Assembly (NCBI GenBank): GCA_025450155.1
Contig: JANWIB010000036.1
Location: forward strand, 1 to 7,407
Direction of reading: 5' to 3'
Length of the DNA: 7,407 nucleotides
Source of the DNA: Sphingobacteriaceae bacterium
GTDB lineage: Bacteria > Bacteroidota > Bacteroidia > Sphingobacteriales > Sphingobacteriaceae
The position numbers were made by a program, and so were the translations under genes. Position 1 is the stretch's first letter. Each line of letters begins with the position of its first letter. The notes under the pieces were generated by a model. It saw only the letters and a list, made by a program, of their open reading frames with translations. It searched no databases and was not told where the DNA came from. Positions 5,116-7,407 of the stretch are shown here, piece after piece.

Positions 5116-5930
5116 AAATTAAGGCCGATTAAGGAGAAGAAATGATGAACAGGAGCCAGCCTGAAAGCTGAAGGTAAATGAATTAACAGGCTGGGGTCTG
5201 CGAATTTTATTCTTGCAAAATATTTTTGAAGTCGATGATAAGTTTCTGAAGAAGTTTCAATTTGTCCGCAAACTATCGGGCTGATTTCCGCCGGATTCAA
5301 ATCAAGTTCTTTTAATATAAATAAAAGGAAATAATTAAAATCATCAGGTTTTGCTATCGAAAATATATTATAAAAAAGCAGTTTGCTATTTTCTAAAACT
5401 ATCGCCTCAAAGCTGTGAGCATTCAGGTTTAGGATAAGTTGTTTTCCGCTATCCGCATAAATTCTAGTAGCCGCCTCTATCAAAGGATTTGCTGAGCTTA
5501 CTAAAGTGTGATTTTGAAATTTTTCATTCAGAAAGCGTTTTAATCCGTTATCTAACGATGTAATGTTTTTTATTTTTTGTGCACTAATGTCACTGAGAAA
5601 TAAGTTTGAAGGGGATATCTGTATATATTTATTATAATCCTTTAAATTTTCATCGGCGTATACTTCAGTGGGGATGAATGTGAATTTAAAAGTATCTGTA
5701 GCAACTTTTACCCGATGAAAATGAAGTTTCAGTAAAGGATCATTTTCAAAAAAATCTTTCATTTCGTTTTCCTGATTGAGTGGAGCATCGAACAATACTT
5801 TTACCTGCTCTTGATTAATAACAGCATAAGAGAATCTGGAGGAAGTAATCTGCATTAGCAAGTCACATTCTTCTGAAATTTGCGACTGAAAGTTCTCATC
5901 AATCAGGTGAAGCTTTTCTGAACCATTCAT
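5106..5930 (-). CDS. DUF3822 family protein
   Basis: A 274-residue protein that I assign to DUF3822, a Bacteroidota family of unknown function typically found next to rsmD. No signal peptide or membrane helix is seen, so it is probably cytosolic. It looks bipartite. Residues 1-150 begin with LHLIDENF and a strand pair SRFSYAVINQEQVKVLFDAP (31-50). A second half from about 163 has KQLILNLNAHSFEAIVLENSKLLFYNIFSIAKPDDFNYFLL (163-203), then a long helix and SPIVCGQIE (217-225). Strand-turn-strand followed by a helix and a 'glycine turn' strand is reminiscent of actin-like (ASKHA) folds such as PilM, but nucleotide-binding residues are not obvious; this is inference. I use the ATG at 5930; a TTG at 5939 would add three residues and overlaps a promoter-like element. 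The 3' end overlaps rsmD by 10 bp. It is the first gene of the leftward group. Confidence 0.82.
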   Translation of the reverse strand: MNGSEKLHLIDENFQSQISEECDLLMQITSSRFSYAVINQEQVKVLFDAPLNQENEMKDFFENDPLLKLHFHRVKVATDTFKFTFIPTEVYADENLKDYNKYIQISPSNLFLSDISAQKIKNITSLDNGLKRFLNEKFQNHTLVSSANPLIEAATRIYADSGKQLILNLNAHSFEAIVLENSKLLFYNIFSIAKPDDFNYFLLFILKELDLNPAEISPIVCGQIETSSETYHRLQKYFARIKFADPSLLIHLPSAFRLAPVHHFFSLIGLNLCE

Positions 5931-5936
5931 CTTAGG

Positions 5937-5944
5937 CAAAACTA
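5937..5944 (-). promoter_or_regulatory. Candidate -7 promoter element of the DUF3822-rsmD-coaD group (TAGTTTTG)
   Basis: On the - strand this reads TAGTTTTG, matching TAnnTTTG, and ends 6 nt before the ATG at 5930. It is the only full match in the 92 bp between that ATG and the upstream terminator palindrome. No clear -33 TTG is present at the usual spacing. If used, the transcript would start at or very near the ATG. Confidence 0.4.
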
Positions 5945-6022
5945 AAATTTTTTATGGAATAGCCACTATCTTCTAAATGTGCTTCGAAAAATATAAAACG
6001 CAACTCTGCCCGGCGATAAAAT

Positions 6023-6060
6023 AAAAAATCCTTCTGAATAGCTATTCAGAAGGATTTTTT
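6023..6060 (-). terminator. Perfect 38-bp palindromic intrinsic terminator of ssrA
   Basis: Bases 6023-6060 are a perfect palindrome: AAAAAATCCTTCTGAATA, a central GC, then the exact reverse complement. On the - strand it forms an 11-bp stem (TCCTTCTGAAT) with an AGCT loop, flanked by an A run before and a T run after, the standard layout of an intrinsic terminator. It begins two bases past the tmRNA discriminator base and separates ssrA from the DUF3822 group. Being symmetric it could also stop + strand transcripts, although no + strand gene is seen just upstream. Confidence 0.93.
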
Positions 6061-6061
6061 G

Positions 6062-6426
6062 TGGAGTCGGAGAGATTCGAACTCTCGTCCAAACATGGGA
6101 CCCAATACGCTTTCTACATGCTTAGCTTCTGTTCAATTGTCGGGAAGGGGAAGGCCAGTTGCTTGCCTGTACCGTCTGCCTTAGATACTTTATCTCGCCC
6201 AATTACCGCATCCTTAATTAAGCCAGTTCTGTTGAACGATGCCCCAATTGTCAGTTAAACAGAACAGAATACCGACGGGACAAAAGCTGAGCTAATTCTA
6301 AATTAGGCAGCTAAGGCGTAGTTATTTTCGCCAATTATAGTTTGAGAGTTCAGATTAAAGCGCTATACTCACAATGCGCTGCATGCTTACATACCTGCCG
6401 CCATCCTGTCAATTCCGGTCGACCCC
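6062..6426 (-). ncRNA. ssrA: Transfer-messenger RNA (tmRNA), one-piece form
   Basis: Read on the - strand, the RNA starts GGGGUCGACCGG and ends in a T arm with a GAGAG-UUCGAAU-CUCUC stem-loop, then CGACUCC and discriminator A. The 7-bp acceptor stem GGGGUCG/CGACUCC closes fully and has the G3-U70 wobble that alanyl-tRNA synthetase recognises. About 365 nt is normal for tmRNA. The internal tag frame is at 6303-6332 and encodes GENNYALAA. tmRNA with SmpB frees ribosomes stalled on broken mRNA and marks the incomplete protein for proteolysis. The 3' CCA is not fully encoded: the DNA reads A-C-A-A after the stem, so CCA must be finished by nucleotidyltransferase. A perfect TAnnTTTG element lies upstream and a strong terminator directly downstream. 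The tag end and the acceptor stem fix the strand and both ends. Confidence 0.97.
6303..6332 (-). other. ssrA: tmRNA tag-peptide reading frame (GENNYALAA-stop)
   Basis: On the - strand the codons GGC GAA AAT AAC TAC GCC TTA GCT GCC TAA encode GENNYALAA. With the alanine carried by the charged tmRNA the tag added to stalled proteins is A-GENNYALAA. The resume codon is GGC at 6330-6332, preceded by an A/T-rich stretch (AAACTATAATT) as expected. The YALAA end is the part read by ClpXP-type proteases. Confidence 0.95.
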
Positions 6427-6439
6427 GTATGTTTAATTT

Positions 6440-6447
6440 CAAAGATA
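6440..6447 (-). promoter_or_regulatory. Candidate -7 promoter element of ssrA (TATCTTTG)
   Basis: On the - strand this is TATCTTTG, a perfect TAnnTTTG match, with 13 nt to the mature tmRNA 5' end. That places transcription start a few bases upstream of the mature end, consistent with a short leader removed by RNase P. No clear TTG -33 box is seen. It lies in the 48-bp gap after the aminotransferase stop, which supports independent transcription of ssrA. Confidence 0.65.
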
Positions 6448-6474
6448 CGCTTTTAGAACTAAATATGCTATAAT

Positions 6475-7407
6475 TCATGCCTCTATTAATCTGCCAGGAT
6501 ATTGCTTTAATGCTTTTTCAAGACATACCATGGCACTCACTAATTTTTCTTTACTCAAAACATAGGCCAAACGAATTTCGTTTGTTCCGGCTCCGGGAGT
6601 GCTGTAGAAACCAGCGGCAGGAGCCATCATTACTGTTTGATTCTCGTACGAGAACTTCTCCAGCATCCATTGACAAAACTTTTCGGCATTGTCTACCGGA
6701 AATTTTGCCACCACGTAAAATGCTCCTCCCGGATTGGGGCAGAAAACTCCTTCCATTTTATTCAGCGCATCCACCAAAATTTTACGGCGTTCAGTATATT
6801 CTTTTATCACCTCTTGGAGGTAGGAATCAGGAGTGTCTATAGCAGCCTCACCCGCAATCTGCTCCACCATACCGGCACTTAATCGGGCTTGAGCAAATTT
6901 CAACGCAGTAGCTAATACGGTTTTGTTTTTAGTAATGAGAAAGCCTAAACGGGCACCACAAGCACTATAACGTTTTGAAATCGTATCAATCAAGATGACA
7001 TGCTGATCTAACCCATCCAAATGCATAGCAGAAACAAAAGGCTTTCCATCATAACAAAAATCCCGGTACGCTTCATCTGCAAATAAAAAAAGATCATATT
7101 TTAAGCAGAGTGTCTTTATATCTTCCAGTTCTTGGCGTGAATAGAGATATCCCGTCGGATTATTCGGGCTGCAAATAAAAATGGCTTTCGTTTTATCCGT
7201 AATTAGTTTTTCAAATTCACTTATTGGTGGAAGCGCAAATCCATTATCAATAGCAGATAATACAGGCTTTATAATTGCATCGCTCATGCAAGCGAATCCA
7301 CTATAATTGGCATAAAAAGGTTCGGGTACAATAATTTCATCTCCAGAATCAAGGCATGATTGCGTGGCTATGATAAATCCTTCTGATCCTCCCTGTGTAA
7401 CGATAAT
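6475..7407 (-). CDS. PLP-dependent class I/II aminotransferase (5' end outside window)
   Basis: The frame stays open from the TGA at 6475-6477 to the right edge, giving 310 residues of the C-terminal three quarters of a fold-type I aminotransferase (family length near 390-400). Visible landmarks, numbered from the window edge: TQGGSEGF (4-11, cofactor phosphate loop), PEPFYANY (28-35), SPNNPTG (80-86, Asn83 near the PLP ring), DEAYRDF (111-117, Asp111 and Tyr114), SISK-type site TISKRYSACGARLG (142-155) with Schiff-base Lys145, and NEIRLAYV (276-283) with the substrate-carboxylate Arg279. This is the AspC-like subgroup; whether aspartate, aromatic or another amino acid is the donor is not readable. 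An internal ATG at 7287 is not the start, because conserved sequence continues upstream of it. Transcription runs toward ssrA, 48 bp away, with no hairpin terminator evident between them. Confidence 0.93.
   Translation of the reverse strand: MIVTQGGSEGFIIATQSCLDSGDEIIVPEPFYANYSGFACMSDAIIKPVLSAIDNGFALPPISEFEKLITDKTKAIFICSPNNPTGYLYSRQELEDIKTLCLKYDLFLFADEAYRDFCYDGKPFVSAMHLDGLDQHVILIDTISKRYSACGARLGFLITKNKTVLATALKFAQARLSAGMVEQIAGEAAIDTPDSYLQEVIKEYTERRKILVDALNKMEGVFCPNPGGAFYVVAKFPVDNAEKFCQWMLEKFSYENQTVMMAPAAGFYSTPGAGTNEIRLAYVLSKEKLVSAMVCLEKALKQYPGRLIEA

Noticed and set aside
6061..6258. Open frame of 65 codons on the + strand
   Set aside because: It lies wholly within the tmRNA on the opposite strand; the apparent peptide is the reverse complement of structured RNA.
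6477..6882. Plus-strand open frames over the aminotransferase gene
   Set aside because: Opposite-strand shadows of a strongly conserved enzyme; no recognisable protein features.
7285..7287. ATG at 7287 as the start of the aminotransferase
   Set aside because: Forty codons upstream to the window edge are open and encode conserved family sequence (TQGGSEGF, PEPFYANY), so the gene is cut by the window.
1..7407. Mobile element, CRISPR array, defence or toxin-antitoxin system
   Set aside because: No transposase, integrase, spaced direct repeats, terminal repeats or small antitoxin-like pair was found. ssrA is a common integration site, but no duplicated 3' tmRNA fragment or integrase is seen within the window.

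Overview
The window reads as chromosomal DNA of a Bacteroidota bacterium, most likely in the Sphingobacteriales (Pedobacter/Solitalea-like). Four things point there. Starts lack Shine-Dalgarno sequences and have A/T-rich leaders instead. Several starts are preceded by the TAnnTTTG -7 promoter element typical of the phylum. The tmRNA encodes the tag GENNYALAA. The gene order DUF3822-rsmD-coaD next to a NUDIX gene, pyrE and an SRPBCC gene is one I recall from this order. Species cannot be fixed from the sequence alone.

Left part (1-2279, + strand): the last 51 codons of a probable DUF5694 protein, a complete PLP-dependent group II decarboxylase-like enzyme of unknown substrate, and a DinB-fold putative metal-dependent protein. 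A 63-bp imperfect inverted repeat (2326-2388) lies in the gap where this rightward set meets leftward genes.

Middle (2409-5930): a compact housekeeping block. On the - strand, DUF3822, rsmD (16S rRNA m2G966 methyltransferase) and coaD (CoA biosynthesis) form one tight group; pyrE (UMP biosynthesis) and an SRPBCC gene form a second. Between them, on the + strand, sits a NUDIX hydrolase gene whose 3' end overlaps coaD by 11 bp and whose start is 7 bp from the pyrE start. There is almost no non-coding DNA at either junction, so transcripts from the two strands very probably overlap. Perfect TAnnTTTG matches sit just upstream of pyrE, coaD and the DUF3822 gene, and for pyrE and DUF3822 they are close enough to the ATG to suggest very short or absent leaders.

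Right part (6023-7407, - strand): ssrA (tmRNA) with its own -7 element and a perfect 38-bp palindromic terminator directly abutting its 3' end, preceded by a class I/II aminotransferase gene that runs off the right edge. tmRNA rescues stalled ribosomes.

I found no mobile element, CRISPR array, defence locus or biosynthetic cluster. The most interesting points are organisational (the nested antisense NUDIX gene and its shared start region with pyrE), two family puzzles (the DAPY active-site variant in RsmD, the actin-like look of DUF3822) and two small intergenic repeats.
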